Notes: a model not told the origin generated them from the sequence alone. Counted from the first letter of the stretch, positions 23,207 to 35,560 are shown. The stretch: DNA of 64,000 nt from Anseranas semipalmata (GCA_013399115.1 VXAA01007203.1:331562-395561); one strand, 5' to 3'. Translations and numbers: made by a program.

Positions 23207-25055
23207 CATGAGGTTGAATGCCACAGCAGTCCTTCACATTGTTTGCGATCCAACATCCAACAGGCAGTTGCCCATTGCTCAGAGCATCAACCCAGCACAG
23301 AGCGGAGGTGGAGGTGCATCAGTGTGTTGCCCTCAGTCCCAAGCCAGCAACACTGCACAAGCTTCTCCAAAGGAGGAGTTGTGGCTCCGTGACTGGGGCA
23401 GTGAACAGCAGATTTAAAGTTCTTGGATCTCCAGTTTAACCTGCAGATTTTCCAAGTAACATTTGCTCAGTAAAACATTTCCAAGAGTGGGATTTACTGT
23501 CATAATTAATAGGTTATGATTAGGTCAATAACTTTCATCAACCTAGCTGGAAGAGAACCTATTAATGAAACTGTAAAACAACGTAAACTCTACAGAGAAA
23601 ATAGGAGGGAGAATTTACAACTTCCCAGAAGCCCTAGTAACTAAAGGGACGATTTACAGGAAGTAAAATGAACTGGGCGCCCATAAAACACAACCAAAAT
23701 TATACCCATATCCAAACAAGACAAATTAAAAAGGTTTAAGTGGATTTCTCAGCCCAAATAAAACAGAGCATCTCAATTGAGAGGAGACATTTCATGTTGC
23801 GTTTTATGGAGTGCAGGAAGGGAAGATGCATGGAAATGTGAGAGCATATCAAGCAGGTCGATAAGAAATCAGTGGCATAGCCTGACACTCCTGATTGCCC
23901 CTTCAGTCTCAGCCCATAGGATATAGTCCAGTGGTCAAAGCCAACTCTAGAGTAACGAGGCAGCATGTTCAGCATCCACTTCTGCACCACGGTCAAAATA
24001 TAAAGGTCCTGGATATAAATTTAGAAAGCCTTGCATGAAACATATTCATCCAGCAGCCAGAGGAAAGAAGTCATTTCCACTTCAGGTGGCCTGAGAGGAC
24101 GTTACCCAACACCACAGGGTAAACCACTTCAGTTGCTGCCCAAAGTAGCAAACTCCTACAGACATGTCACCACTTCTTCTGAATGCAGGCTCCAATAGAA
24201 CATCAGACATACCCTTCTTTAGCTTTAAAAAACAACAACAACAACAACAAAACAAAAACAAAAACAAACAAACAAACAACAAAAAAAAAAAAACACAGCT
24301 TGCCATTTTCTGGGAGTACAATCCTCAAAAAATCCTCATAGTATTCAAGTATTCAAGTGAGGACCATGGCCAACGTCTCCCTGAGACCTCAGAGAAAACT
24401 TTTGTGCAGTGGTGCCATGCACTTTCTCATCCTGGGCTCTCCTGTGGGTGATATTTCTTCTCTTACACATGGCAGAGCAAATTATTTGGAAGCTTTTCCT
24501 AGAACTAACTCTAACTCTCCACACACCATATGATGTCTGCAAAAAATGTGTGCATGAAATAAGGATTGCTGGATGTGCCGTGTGCCAGCCAGCTGAAGGA
24601 TGCTAGGACACCAATGACATGAGCTGCGGTGCAAATACTTGTACAAGCCAACTTATCCCTTTGTTTAGGTGTAACCCTACAATAACAAAACATCTTCCCC
24701 TTCTCCCTTTCATCTGAAAGTATCGTATACTTCCCAGTCCTCCCCGTTCGCAACCTTCATTATAAGAAGCCAGCAGCAGTCATGTTAAAGTGTATTTCTT
24801 AATCCACATAAGGATTTGAGTGCCAAAAAGCACCACTGAGAGCAGTTAGTCCAAGGTCTTGGCTATCACAACCTGTGTTATTGTCCTGCATGAATGCTCT
24901 GTGCAGCCACGGTGACTGTGCTTAAAGTATTTTGATTTTGGTCTCTCCAGGAATGGACAAAGACCCCATTGTTCTGGGCACTGCACAAATCACTTTTTTT
25001 AAAGGAAACTTCTTAATTTAAACATCTACCCAAGAGACTTTACCACAACTCTCTG
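23207..25055. other. Unique AT-rich non-coding DNA
   Basis: No gene. The part at 23460-23740 is AT-rich and unique with TAATTAATAGG and CCTATTAATG words. A long CAA/CAAA/A tract sits at 24231-24296. Confidence 0.5.
24231..24296. repeat. (CAA)n / (CAAA)n / poly-A tract
   Basis: AAC trinucleotides, then AAAAC and AAAC units, then A12, in order. Simple repeat; the minus frame gives Cys/Phe/Leu runs that are not a real protein. Confidence 0.9.
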
Positions 25056-25059
25056 CAAG

Positions 25060-25950
25060 TTCCTTCAGTGGTTAATTATCCTCACTCTTGTAATTGCGTT
25101 TATAAAAGCTACTTAATTTGACAAGACCGATTTCCCATAACCCCCTGCTGATTAGCATCATGTTCCTGTAATTCTTTATTAATCGAGTCCTCGTGAGGTG
25201 TTCCTTCATTTTGCCTGGAATCAATGGCAGGCAATAATTATCCAAGTCATCCTGTTTACACCATTGTAACATATTAGTGTGACGTCAGTTTTCTTCCAGT
25301 CCCCTGGATTGCCCAGCCCTCCAATGCATCCCTAAAACCAACAGTAATGCTCCTTGGCTACTTCCGAGAAAACACTTCCATGTAGTTAAGACCAGTTTTC
25401 AAAAAGCTGTGTGTTTTAAGAGGCTGTGTTTGGTATGTTCCACAGTTAATGTTGGCCTGCAAACCATTCCTTCACTTTAATCAGATACAAATCAGCTTTT
25501 GCCCCCAAATACAGAACAAATATCTATTGAAAATGCGTGCTTTGCACATTTCCTTTCCAAGGAGGAATCAATACTGTGGTTATTATAGTTCCTTCTGTTC
25601 CCAAAGTATTTAAACTCTTTGCTGTCCTCAGCTCTACCGGCCAGAGACATCTCGTGTCTTTTTGCTCATCTCACTGATTTTCCACAGCATTTCTAGTGCA
25701 AATTCAATGTCCTCTACTCCCATTTTTTTCATTTGATGTGTCTCTTGCCACTTCCTCTTTGCCTGTAAGCCAGCCAGTTTTTCAAACCAGTGTCACTCTT
25801 GATGGAGGGATTATTGCTTTGGGGGCACTTTGTTGTTTGTTTGGTTTTTCAAACCATCCCCTATCAGCTTTCACATTTTTCCATTCCATTTCTTTTTTTT
25901 TTTTCTCTCAGCTGACTTGTGTTCTAGGAGATTTTTAGTTTTCCATGAAC
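25060..25950 (-). mobile_element. Long ancient CR1/L3-type LINE fragment (ORF2 reverse-transcriptase region)
   Basis: The minus strand reads through the N-terminal reverse-transcriptase part of a CR1/L3-clade ORF2. The minus frame of 25072-25272 contains DDLDNYCLPLIPGKMKEHL, a decayed form of the clade's D-x-x-NYRP(V/I)SL-x-S-x-x-GK-x-(M/L)E motif, followed by a degraded LINFY-like part. On the plus strand the ordered landmarks are 'gacaagaccgatttcccataa', 'ttctttattaatcgagtcc', 'caataattatccaagtcatcctgtttac' and 'tttcttccag'. Farther right come 'gtatttaaactctttgctgtcctcagctctaccggccagagac' and 'tttttcaaaccag.gtcactctt'. I recall these as the order in ancestral amniote CR1/L3 copies. About 0.9 kb collinear is long for such an old repeat. 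Frames are broken by stops. Confidence 0.75.
25893..25904. repeat. Short T tract
   Basis: Run of T residues inside the right end of the ancient LINE fragment. Confidence 0.6.
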
Positions 25951-26026
25951 CTGACCCTTGTAAAATAATGGATGACCTGTTCTGAGCTAATTTGGTTCGA
26001 ATATGATTGATGTAAACAAGGATGGG

Positions 26027-26092
26027 CTTTGCCACCCAAAAAACAGCCACCCCAAAAAAAAAACCAGCCACCCAAAAAACAGCCAGCACCCC
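26027..26092. repeat. CAGCCACCC/AAAAAA minisatellite
   Basis: Units of the type GCCACCCAAAAAACA recur about four times (gccacccaaaaaac, agccaccccaaaaaa, agccacccaaaaaac, agccagcacccc). It is a short imperfect minisatellite with a period of roughly 16-20 bp. Confidence 0.75.
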
Positions 26093-28130
26093 TTGGCATG
26101 TCAAGACAAGGTCCAATGGAGAGTTCCACAGCTTAACCACATACAGATCTGTGATTTACAATTGTCACTTGTGGTTTTTGGATAATCCCAAGGTTATTTC
26201 AAGGCAGGCAGTCCAACACCTCCAGCAGACATCAGTCCAACTAAAATGCTACAGCAGCCTTCTCTTTCCCACCTATGCCTTGCAGGTAAGTGCTTTAGGA
26301 GCTCGTCAGCCCACTTCATAGGGGGAAATGGTGGTGGCTTGGTGCAGACCCCACCAACGCACGCATCTCCTGCCCCATCTGCTAGAACACTGACCAATAA
26401 CCATTCCAGATCATTTGCATCTGGGTTGCCCATGACTTGCAAACAGATAGTGTTGTTTTGCCACTTTCACCATTCTCCTTCCCAGTTTGCTTGCTCAGAA
26501 TACTTTGCAACCAGAGACGTAAGCATACCGGTGCTAAAGCTAGTGGAATAGTATCCTCAAAAAATGTATCTATAGAAGCATTTTTTCTTGAAAAAAAAAA
26601 AACAGAAATTTCAGGTGAAAAGAAAATTTTCCGTTTACTGCTGGAACATTTAGGTTTCCAATAACCATTTATGAATGCTGAACAACATTTCTTTCAGGTT
26701 TGGTTTTTCTCAGAAGGAAAGTATTTCAGTTTACATTGGTTTGTTGCACTTGACCGTCTATCCTCTCCTCCTCTTTTCCACCTCTCCCAAATAGGCAAAA
26801 GAAAACAATTCTGTGAACTTTTTGTTTCCTTTACTGGTGACAGTTATTTATATTTCTAGTCCCTTCTACTGCTTCTCCCCTTGAATCTGCCAGGCTTGCA
26901 GTAATTTGAGATTCACACTCAAAGTAACTGAGTAGCCACTAACGTGGCAAAAGACTCTGCGTGACCAGGACAGCCATGCTTGGAGGTGACCCTCTGGTCT
27001 GAGCTGGTGCATTTAATCTGGGAGATACCAGCAGATTTCACATGCAGCCAAAAGCACATTGGGAGGCATTTCTGTACTTCTTCAGTCCCTGTCCTCCTTC
27101 GGGTCATCCTGATCTATGCCAAGTGAGTTTGCCAGTTCAGTGTGGCAGATGGTTTCCAATGGGGACGAAGTCTCAAAGACAGTCAGAAGACATTTCCCTT
27201 TCTATTCCACATCCTAGAATTTAACGTATCCATCTGGGATGCAGGGCACCAAAGTGTGTTTGATTTATTTGTGGAACAAAATATTGAGGAGGAAGTGAGG
27301 GAATGCAGATCCCCAGATCTGTGCTATCTGATCTGGGAAACTCGCTTGAGGGAGAGAGGCTCAAACCACATCTGACTGATTCAGAAATGACAGCCAAGTG
27401 AAGTAACTGATGGAAAAGAAGTTCAAAGCAGATCTGAGGTCTCTGAATGGAGAAAGCTTCTGCACTGCTCCTTCAACAGCATCTCCCAGAGTTTCTCACT
27501 GGCTCCTCTCTGTTCCCTTGAAGTTTTTTGCCTGTTTGGGATCCTTAAATTACTTCTGTAATTGCTTATCTCTACTGACTGAAGATTCCCCCAGTTTTCA
27601 GAAGACCATGGGAGAAGAGCATGCAGGATTCTCCTACAGCTGATGGTGTCTGAGACTCCATCCCAACAAGACTATCAGCTGGGGACTTGCAAAACACAAT
27701 GAGAAGGACAAAGAGGGGACAGAGATGCAGCTGAGAGACCTGTCATCTCAGCTGGCCAATGGGGACTTTTTTTCCCATTTTTCTAGGAAAATAAATATCC
27801 CCTCAAAGCTGCCTGCTGAGGCTGGTATTCTTCCCACAGATGCCTGTAGCTGGTCATGTCGGATCATGGAGAAAAGCAGGTGATAACCTAGGTTGTCCGG
27901 TGTTTGCACCCCTTCCCAATAGCCCATGGGGCTGCTCAAACTTTCTGCAGGGGCAAACTGGAAATGAATCGGGTATTTCACATGAAGTCAGTCAGAACAA
28001 ACTGCAAAATAAACAATCAGACATATTGCATGAGAATGTTGGTATTAGACATGTGTGAAACTGTATGCCAAAACAAAGGCATTTGGGATTGGTCAGAGGT
28101 GTGTTTAGTACCCAGACTTCTAATTGGCCA
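26093..28130. other. Unique non-coding DNA
   Basis: No gene or family recognised. An A-rich tract at about 26589-26600 lies in an AAAATTTTCC-rich patch. Open frames are short and featureless. Confidence 0.5.
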
Positions 28131-28136
28131 GCTTTT

Positions 28137-28266
28137 GCACATAAAAATGAATTACTGCATGTGTAAAAACATCATTGCACATGTAAAAGTAAATTATTGT
28201 GCATATAAAAACTTTACTGCACATCTAAAAGTAAATTATTGTGCATGTGAAATAGATTTCTGCATA
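28137..28266. repeat. AT-rich tandem array, 42-bp higher-order unit of two about 21-bp subunits
   Basis: GCAC/GCAT anchors followed by AT(G/A)TAAAA words occur at 28137, 28157, 28177, 28201, 28219, 28243 and 28262. Segment 28177-28200 and segment 28219-28242 (GCACAT-T-TAAAAGTAAATTATTGT type) differ by one base and are exactly 42 bp apart. Subunit spacing alternates around 18-24 bp. Confidence 0.8.
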
Positions 28267-31120
28267 TTTTTTTCTTGTACCTCCTGGTCATTATTTTCTC
28301 AACACTTGTAATCTCTCATTTTGAACACGTTGAAGTTACACTAAAGATTCCTGCCCTCTCTGTTTTGAAACATTCACAGCTGCTCTTTGAAGAGGAGTAC
28401 CCAAAACATGTTTCAACTTCCAAAGGACTTGGAGGGGCTTTGTGTTTCTGGAAATCATTTCTGCCACCTTGATTGCATGGATTATTTTCTAAGCAGGAAC
28501 AAGAAGAGGAGACTCTAATAAAGTGCAGACACAGCAGTGCAGGTTCATGTTCACCATCACTGGCTGTACCAGGCACACAGGAGCTGGGGGAATCAGACAC
28601 AGAAGCTGCAAGTCAAACTCCTCTAGACGAGCACTTGTGTGCAAAATTTCCATGACTGCACATGAATTCCTGGCAACTGCATGTATTAATTATGATCACA
28701 AAACTGCCTGCCAAACTTCTGCAGTAGTCTGACAGCCACATGCCTTCAGATTTCTGCCACAGTCAGAGCTCTGCTTCTTGCACCTGGGTTGAGATTTATG
28801 GGTGATATCTTCCCCCTCTCTCACACACACGAGTTTAAAAGCTTTGGCCTCAAGGGCAGGCCAAGCTCCCGTCACATTTCACATTGCTATACCAGCACAA
28901 AGCAGCTCCTAGGTTCAGCAGAGCTGGTCCTGGAGAACCTTTATGTTCCTTCCCCACAGCAGCTGGGTGCAGGGGGAGCATGCTAACGTGGTGCTGTGCC
29001 CCGTGAGGTCACTGACAGCCACCACAGATATAAGATGCAAAGTTCAGAGCACAGCTCTGTAGCTCATGCACGCCCAGGGCTTGGTACTGGTCCAGATAAT
29101 TTTGGCATCAACATCCACCTGGAACATCTTTAGCACATCTCTGAGCAGGGAAGAAGAGAGTTTTTTCAGAGGTTTTCGCATACCGGCCTTCACAAAGGAA
29201 GACGTTCTCCAGGTTTCATGTGTAGGGTCCTCCAGAGCTGCACAACAAAGCCCTGTGCTTTTAAATAAAGCCCCAGAGAGCTGGAAGGCTGTATTCGGCA
29301 GCTGAAGAGCTACAATAAATAAGGCCTGGGATCAGAAGGGTCTCAGACTCACTTCTATTTGCCAGCAAAAGCTGGAGGAAAGGAGAGGGAGCCAGGGAGA
29401 AATGCTCCTGCAGAAGTTGGTTCAGCCTCCCAAGTCTGAGCCGGGGCCATGCTGAACTGGAACCAGGCACAAAGTCGGTTCATATCCAGCCCCCATTATT
29501 TTGTTTGAGGTTCACCCATCATTTGTCAAGGAATGGCAAGCTCTTTGTCGTGGAAATGAGAGTTCTACACTTTTCCATGATTTTACCATAAGTTATGCCA
29601 TAGACAGATGTTAATACAGTGTTAATACACATCCCACCAAGAGTGCTCCTGGTCTTATCCCTAAGCAAGCACCACTCCTTCATCTGATGATGATGAAAAT
29701 GTACCCATTTGCAATGCACTGCCACAGCAAAAAAAAAGGCAGACTGAAACCTTAGTGAATCATGCAAGGATATCACCAGTTTGGGACAGAAGCCTTAACA
29801 CACCCAGCTAGGATACGCTGTCAGAAGGCAACAGCAATGATGAGACAAGATGTTATGACTTTGGCCTAAAAATGGCACATCATACCAAGACCTCATAATG
29901 TCCTAATGTCTGGAAGGAAACTTCAGCACATCAGAGACTGGATCATTTCACTACAGAGGCTTCGACGTGCTAAAAAAATGCAGCACAACATTTCCCTGCA
30001 ATGCAAATACCAACCTATGCTATAAGAGAGCGATGCTATCCAGCCATGACACCATTCTGAAATACCATACAATGTTATCGTGACAAGATGTCACTGACAT
30101 CAAGGCTATGAGCTGATCTGATGCAATGGCCCACAGTGATATTGCCATTACAGTGTTTCTTGGCCCCTAGAGATAATTTGAGATCTTTGTCGGGCCTGGA
30201 TTCAGATGGTGTCTGTAAACTGGAATAAACCATGATCATTTCTTCAAAGTCCACAGTACTAACCCCAGTGATGGAAAGACATTTGAATCTGTTCCTTTAT
30301 CTGTGTCTTCGCAGTTATTGAGCAAGGACCCCACAACGGGGTCTATTTTGTTTGGAGGCTGAGTTTGTCCTGAGTTTGGGTGGTGAGACCAGGGCAGTCC
30401 CACTGGCTTATCCTCTCCAGCTTGCAACCGTTCTGCAGTCTGATAGTCTCAGAAGCCATTTCTGCAGATGATACGGGGAACAAAAAACATTGATGCCATG
30501 TGGAGCATCCCATGAAAGTGGAAACAATGGCCCATCTCCTCTCTTCACCCACTGCATCCTCTCCCATAAATCCCAGGGCAGTTCAATAACCTATATTCCC
30601 TGCCCTTATTACTTCAGTGAATAGCCTATAGTAAGCAGGTGATGTACATCCTATCCATAAAGCCTTTGACACTTTTGATTAATAATCTACAATGGTACAA
30701 ACTGGAACGATGTAATTTCTTGTGTCACACTCTCTCCCCTGCTCCCTCCCTGCCCTGGCTGNGACGAAATCATCAAATTTATGGCCAAATTGAAATGAAA
30801 TGCAATTTAGTTCCCGTTCTGCTTTCAGTCCATCACCTCGCAGGCCAGTCCCGGAGGATCTCCTAACCTAATCGCCGGATGGCAGTAACTTCATTAGTGC
30901 TGCCAGCAAGCCCCTGCTTTCTGCTGCATGTAGCTTCCAGAAATCATGGCTGACACCTTTCTCTGGGAATTACTGGAAGAAGGAGCTTTCTCAAGTTTTT
31001 CTGTTTTATTTCCAACTTGTGCCCAGTCAGCACGTTTGCTTCCTCGTGGTGATTGGAACGCCGCTACTTGGCTGGGTACTTCCTACCCAAAAGATGTCTC
31101 CAGCTCCCAAGGTGCAGGTG
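28267..31120. other. Unique non-coding DNA
   Basis: No gene. Around 29843 and 30082 the similar words GACAAGATGTTATGAC and GACAAGATGTCACTGAC occur, too little to define a repeat. The part at 30765-30905 is AT-rich with preserved CpGs (TAATCGCCGG, AAATCATCAAATTTATGG) and may be conserved. Position 30762 is N. Confidence 0.5.
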
Positions 31121-31462
31121 AATCACAGAATCACAGAATATCCTGAGTTGGAAGGGACCCATAAGGATCATCGAGTCCAACTCCTGGCACTGCACAGGTC
31201 TACCCAAAATTTTAGACCATGTGACTAAGTGCACAGTCCAAACGCCTCTTAAATTCAGACAGGCTTGGTGCAGTGACTACTTCACTGGGGAGCCTGTTCC
31301 AGTGTGCAACCACCCTCTCAGTGAAGAACCTCTTCCTAATGTCCAACCTAAACCTCCCCTGCCTCAGCTTGACACCATTGCCGTGGGTTCTATCACTGGT
31401 GATTAAGGAGAATAGGTCGGCGCCTGGCCCTCCACTCCCCCTCGCAAGGAAGTTGTAGACTG
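31121..31462 (-). mobile_element. Well-preserved CR1 LINE 3' fragment
   Basis: Begins with the reversed CR1 tail (two AATCACAG-type units), then 'gagttggaagggacccataaggatcatcgagtccaactcc', 'cttcactggggagcctgttccagtg', 'aagaacctcttcctaatgtccaacctaaacctcccctgcctcagcttg'. The minus frame carries the CR1 ORF2 C-terminal signature [25 protein letters not shown] without interruption over this part. It is the best-preserved minus-strand CR1 in the window. Its 5' end is truncated near 31462. Confidence 0.95.
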
Positions 31463-31914
31463 AAGGTGAAGGTGGAAGCATAGACAAGCTGGGGAGAGAG
31501 GTGGAGATGCAACACCCATAGGCACATTGCCACATTGCCTTGGGTCCTGTGGGCCTGAGCAAAGTGATGGACAGGGAAACGCTTAGAGAGGCAGCTCTGT
31601 GTGACATGAGAGATGATGGGGCTCACAACAACATGGAGGAGAAGCTCCAGTACTGTCAAACCCACCAGCCCCTGTGAACATCCCAGCACTCGCTGCTGCA
31701 TGGGCCAGCCAAAACCCAGGTTGGAAAAGACAGATGGGTGGACATTGCAAGAGCATCTTCCCCATCCCCTGCTCGTGGCAAAATCCACTCTCTTTAAGCC
31801 CTCCTTGACACATTTGTCCTCCAAACCTCCAGCATTGGTGATACCACCCTCCCTTCCCCCCCCTCCAGCAATTAATCCCAGCCCTTCTCTATCCCCACAG
31901 TTCTAAATCTCCTT
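31463..31914. other. Unique non-coding DNA between two LINE fragments
   Basis: Open frames on both strands overlap the CR1 but no gene is recognisable. The right part (31840-31910) is C-rich. Confidence 0.5.
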
Positions 31915-32150
31915 TGCTGGCTTTTAAGCTCCTTATTACTTGTCCTATCCACATGGAAACATGTGTCCCTCCCCTTCTTGCAGAAGCCTTTTACATAATT
32001 GCAGACTATTATCCCATCTCCCTTGAGTCTCTGGACTAAACAATCTCATGTCTTCCCAACCCTTTCTCACAGGCAACATTTGCTTGGTTTTTGAGGAGTT
32101 TTCCTGCAGAGTCCCAAGGTCCTACTTGCATTTCCTCGGCTGGTTAGCTC
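31915..32150 (-). mobile_element. Ancient CR1/L3-type LINE fragment
   Basis: Plus-strand landmarks follow the reverse complement of an old CR1 or L3 3' region: 'ccttttacataattgcagactattatcccatctccc', 'gagtctctggactaaacaat', 'cccaaccctttctcacagg' and a weaker 'ttttgaggagttttcctgcagagtcc' part. Divergence is high and both ends fade. Confidence 0.6.
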
Positions 32151-35100
32151 ATTGCCAGCCTCCTGCCACAAATCCAAGAGACGCCTCTGAAGCCAGGCAG
32201 TACTTGCTCCTCCAGCCTCAGCTCCCCACCTGCATTTGCACACTTTCTTCAGTTCAGGGTCCAATCTGCAGAATGCTGTATGCTGTTGTGGGTGCACACA
32301 AGGCTGGTGGGTTACTGGCAGACAATAATTCTGCGGCCCCCAGACCTGAGGGCATGTTCAGCTTCAGTGTGGAGAACCCACGACCTACTCTACCCTCCCT
32401 TATCCGCTCTTGCATGGTCTCCTCTGTCCTCTTGGCACTGCTGAGCCACCCCATGGTCTTTTCTTGGTGGGTCTGCATTTCCACTTCTCCAAGGTAGGTT
32501 CAGAGGTAGGCTGATCCCCCTTCTCCTTGCAAAGGGGATGCTCGAAGCGTGCAAGGGGCACTTGACACTCCTCTGGGATGAGGTCACCCAAGGAAGATGA
32601 AGCACCCATGCCTGAACAGTGCTAAGGGGTGGTGTCACCGCAACGTTGCTGTTGGTGGTTGTGCAGCCACCTCTTGGGAGGTTTGACCCCCAGGGATGCT
32701 ATGGTTTGTTTGTTTTCCCAGCACAAAGATCTGGTGCCCCTTGGTCTCAAATGGGACAAGAAGAAGAAAACAGGAAAGAGCATGGTCTGGGAAGGACCTG
32801 GCTCCCCTCGCTCCCACCTAGTCCTTCCTCAGTGGAGAGACCACAGATGGGTTGGGTAGAGGCAAGTGAAATGTCTCAGTGGTTGAGGATCCAAGATGGT
32901 CATAAAACCCTGGAAATGGCCTGTGCCATTCCTTGGAAGAAACACTCACAAACACGCTTGCATAGTGCAAACAGAAAAAACAAAGCAGGGAGAAACAATA
33001 AATGAACAGTTAACATTTAGTCTAATGTTTCATTGGTTGCACATGAAGGGCTTTGGGGCAATATTGCAGAAGCTGGACTCTGGCTTTATTCCTAAAATGT
33101 CCTGTAGTCTCGCAATTAAAAGCAGTCAAGAAACACCAGAGACTTCTCTGAGTTTCTCCCAGCCTGCTTTCGAGGATTTTTTTAAGTGCTTAGTCAATAT
33201 TGAAAGCGAGGATTTTGTCAGGGAGAGAAACTGAACCCATACGTGAAAGTCTTTAGCTAATTCCCGGAATCTTAGGCCAGCACCAAAATGCGTATAGGCA
33301 CATACGCACACCCACATTAGTACACAGGCATGTATACAAATATCTTGCTGCACCTCTTTGTGCTTCATAAGTTAAACTCCCTCATAGTTAGGTTTGGTTT
33401 AGATTTTTAACCAAAACTTAGATAAATTATTTCATTTCCCACACCTGCCCATACATACACATAGAAATCCCGTCCACATCTGGGGAGGTGTCAGGAATTT
33501 AGTTCACAAAGGCAGGGAGCAGGAGGATCCCAAGGAAGGCAAGTCTCATTAACAAAAGCAGATTAGCAAGAAACACAATGCAAGCAGAAAACGCCCGGAG
33601 AGATCAGGAGGGCTGCTTGGAGCTAAACATGCTTCTGCCTTCCCAGAGAGAAGCTAGGGGACTTTTTGTGTGAGAACACAAACAAAATACATATATATTT
33701 TTTTAAAAAAAGGAAGAAACGTGACAGAGACTCAGTAGGTGGTGCTCTTCCCTCTGAATCAGCACAGGGTCCAGGGAGAGGGTGGTTGGTGATGTCCAGG
33801 TGGGAAAAGTGCTCAAAGCCAGCACCTGGTGCTGAGCCCTAGCCCCGGCGGTGGACGGACCATCTCAGAAAGAGCTGCACTTCAGTACATGATGGTTTTT
33901 AAGCAAAACATCCTGCTTCTGGCTGCTGTCTGACCCCTAAATCCACCCAAATACTAAATGCAGTAAATGAATGTCAGCAGGTGGGTTGAGAAAGCGGCTG
34001 ATGTCCCAAGAGGAGTTCATCCCTCGACCTTGTTCCTGACACCTGATATTTTATCACCTTTAGGGCATCTCCAGCACACACCAGGACAAACATTCTTGCA
34101 GGAATGAGAAGTGCTGATTAATCTGGCATTTGAAGAGAAGGAAGTCGAGTAGCCCCAGCCCCACTCAGCTCCCATGCTGGAAGGAAGGAGAGAGCCCAAT
34201 TGATCCAGTAACGCAGAGCCATATATCAGCGCAGCCTCTCCCATTACTTTCCCTGATGGATTCTCATCCGATGAGCTGATCTGAAAGTGATAAAGGGAAG
34301 AACGGAGCATTTTCAACACACCACTAACTCCAAAACCAGGCTCAATAATCCTGCAGATTGATGGCACCTAACCAGCAGGGAGGGAGAGGTGGGCAGGCTA
34401 GGCAGGGAGTTTATTTAATACTCACAGCATTAACCGAGCATACATTTATCTGGGTAAATGAGGGGGCAGGACAGGTAGCACTGCCAAGGAAATGTAACTC
34501 CTGGCAAAAAGAAGTCTGTGGGTCTCAGGTGGGTGCTGGGGGGGGGTGAGATCACCCTTATGGGTGATCATACAGCCTCTGTTTGCATCCCATGGTGGCC
34601 TCACTGTAGGTGGGTTTAGCCAAAGGGGCACAGCTCTTCGATCCCCAGACCCTCCTTAGTCATTTTGACAAAGTCTGTCCCTGGGGCATCTCAGACACCT
34701 TCAGTCTGAACAACGAAGCCCTGGACAGTGGTGGGACCTAGCTGGAGAACTCTCCGTTTCCACTGCCTTCAGGTTGAGAGTGAGTGGACCAAATATTCTC
34801 TCTACCGCTGACCCAAAGCCAGACGTCACAGGGAACATGTCTGTCTGCTGCGTTTCCCTTCTGGGTTCTAGCACAGCCCTTTATAGCTCCCAGGCAGCTT
34901 TACTTTCTCTGCTGTGCTGGTCCATGGCAGCCTCTGAGGTCAAGGTCAAATCAATGGGAGATGCTGTTGGAGGACCTGGATCCCAGGCCGGATGTCCTCC
35001 CTGCCCAGGCTCACCAGAGCAGCAAGACCTTGGAGGGAAGATCTGCATCCAAGCCATCCCATTTAATAACCACCAGCAGATCTCCAGGTCAAAAGGGCAA

Positions 35101-35292
35101 CCTTGGGCTGTCCAGCATCTCCACCACTGTCTGCTGGGTTGTCCTGCCATTGCATGAGGAGCTGTTTAAAAAAGTCAACGCCTTCTCCTGGGTTGAAGCC
35201 CACTGCCTGATCCTTCAGCCGGGACAAGGAGACCTCACACCGCTCCTTGTGAGACTCTCCGGTCCTCAGGGTGCACAAGCCAGCCCCAGCTG
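32151..35292. other. Unique non-coding DNA
   Basis: No gene. A run of seven T then seven A lies at about 33700-33712. The part at about 34090-34450 is AT-rich with preserved words (GATTAATCTGGC, CATATATCAGCGC, AGATTGATGGC) and may be conserved. A small hairpin sits at 34550-34569. Confidence 0.5.
34550..34569. repeat. Short perfect hairpin
   Basis: GATCACCC and GGGTGATC flank a TTAT loop. An eight-base-pair stem; in a vertebrate genome this is probably incidental. Confidence 0.7.
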
Positions 35293-35345
35293 GCATCTTC
35301 ATCCTCATCCTCATCTTCATCCTTATCCTCCAGCTCCTCCAGGCT
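35293..35345. repeat. (ATCCTC/ATCTTC)n hexamer repeat
   Basis: CATCTTC, CATCCTC, CATCCTC, CATCTTC, CATCCTT, ATCCTCC in tandem. The minus frame gives an acidic DEDEDED run that is repeat-derived. Confidence 0.8.
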
Positions 35346-35374
35346 GCATCGTTCCCCGCCCGTCCTCGCTGTCA

Positions 35375-35560
35375 AGGCCTCAAGCCAGCAGGGATTTCGA
35401 TCTCTGGAGGCAGCTATTGTGCTGTAATTAAACAGCAATTGATTGCAAACAGGGTTCTTTTGTGTTTGGGATTAATGAGAGGCGAGAAGATAAATTTGGT
35501 CACCACTAATTAACCCCAATTACAGAAGCAATAAATTAGAAGCGTACCAGGCTATGTGGC
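35375..35560. promoter_or_regulatory. Candidate conserved non-coding block, homeodomain-type sites
   Basis: AT-rich and unique. It holds CTGTAATTAAACAGCAATTG at 35422-35441 (with TAATTA at 35425-35430), an ATTAATGAG word near 35471 and CACTAATTAACCCCAATTA at about 35504-35522. The density of TAATTA cores in DNA flanked by GC-richer, simple-repeat sequence is typical of developmental enhancers. Not tested for conservation. Confidence 0.35.

Noticed and set aside
25990..26000. tRNA B-box-like GGTTCGAAT
   Set aside because: No matching A box or cloverleaf can be built around it.
29843..30100. Repeated GACAAGATGT words as a possible diverged repeat
   Set aside because: Only one short word is shared; surrounding sequence does not align.
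31212..31607. Protein with LDIRK..F..RVV signature
   Set aside because: This is the CR1 ORF2 C-terminal remnant, not a host gene. The same holds for minus frames at 2626-2925 and plus frames at 56779-56982.
34784..35431. 215-codon plus-strand open frame
   Set aside because: Passes through a hexamer repeat and has no domain.
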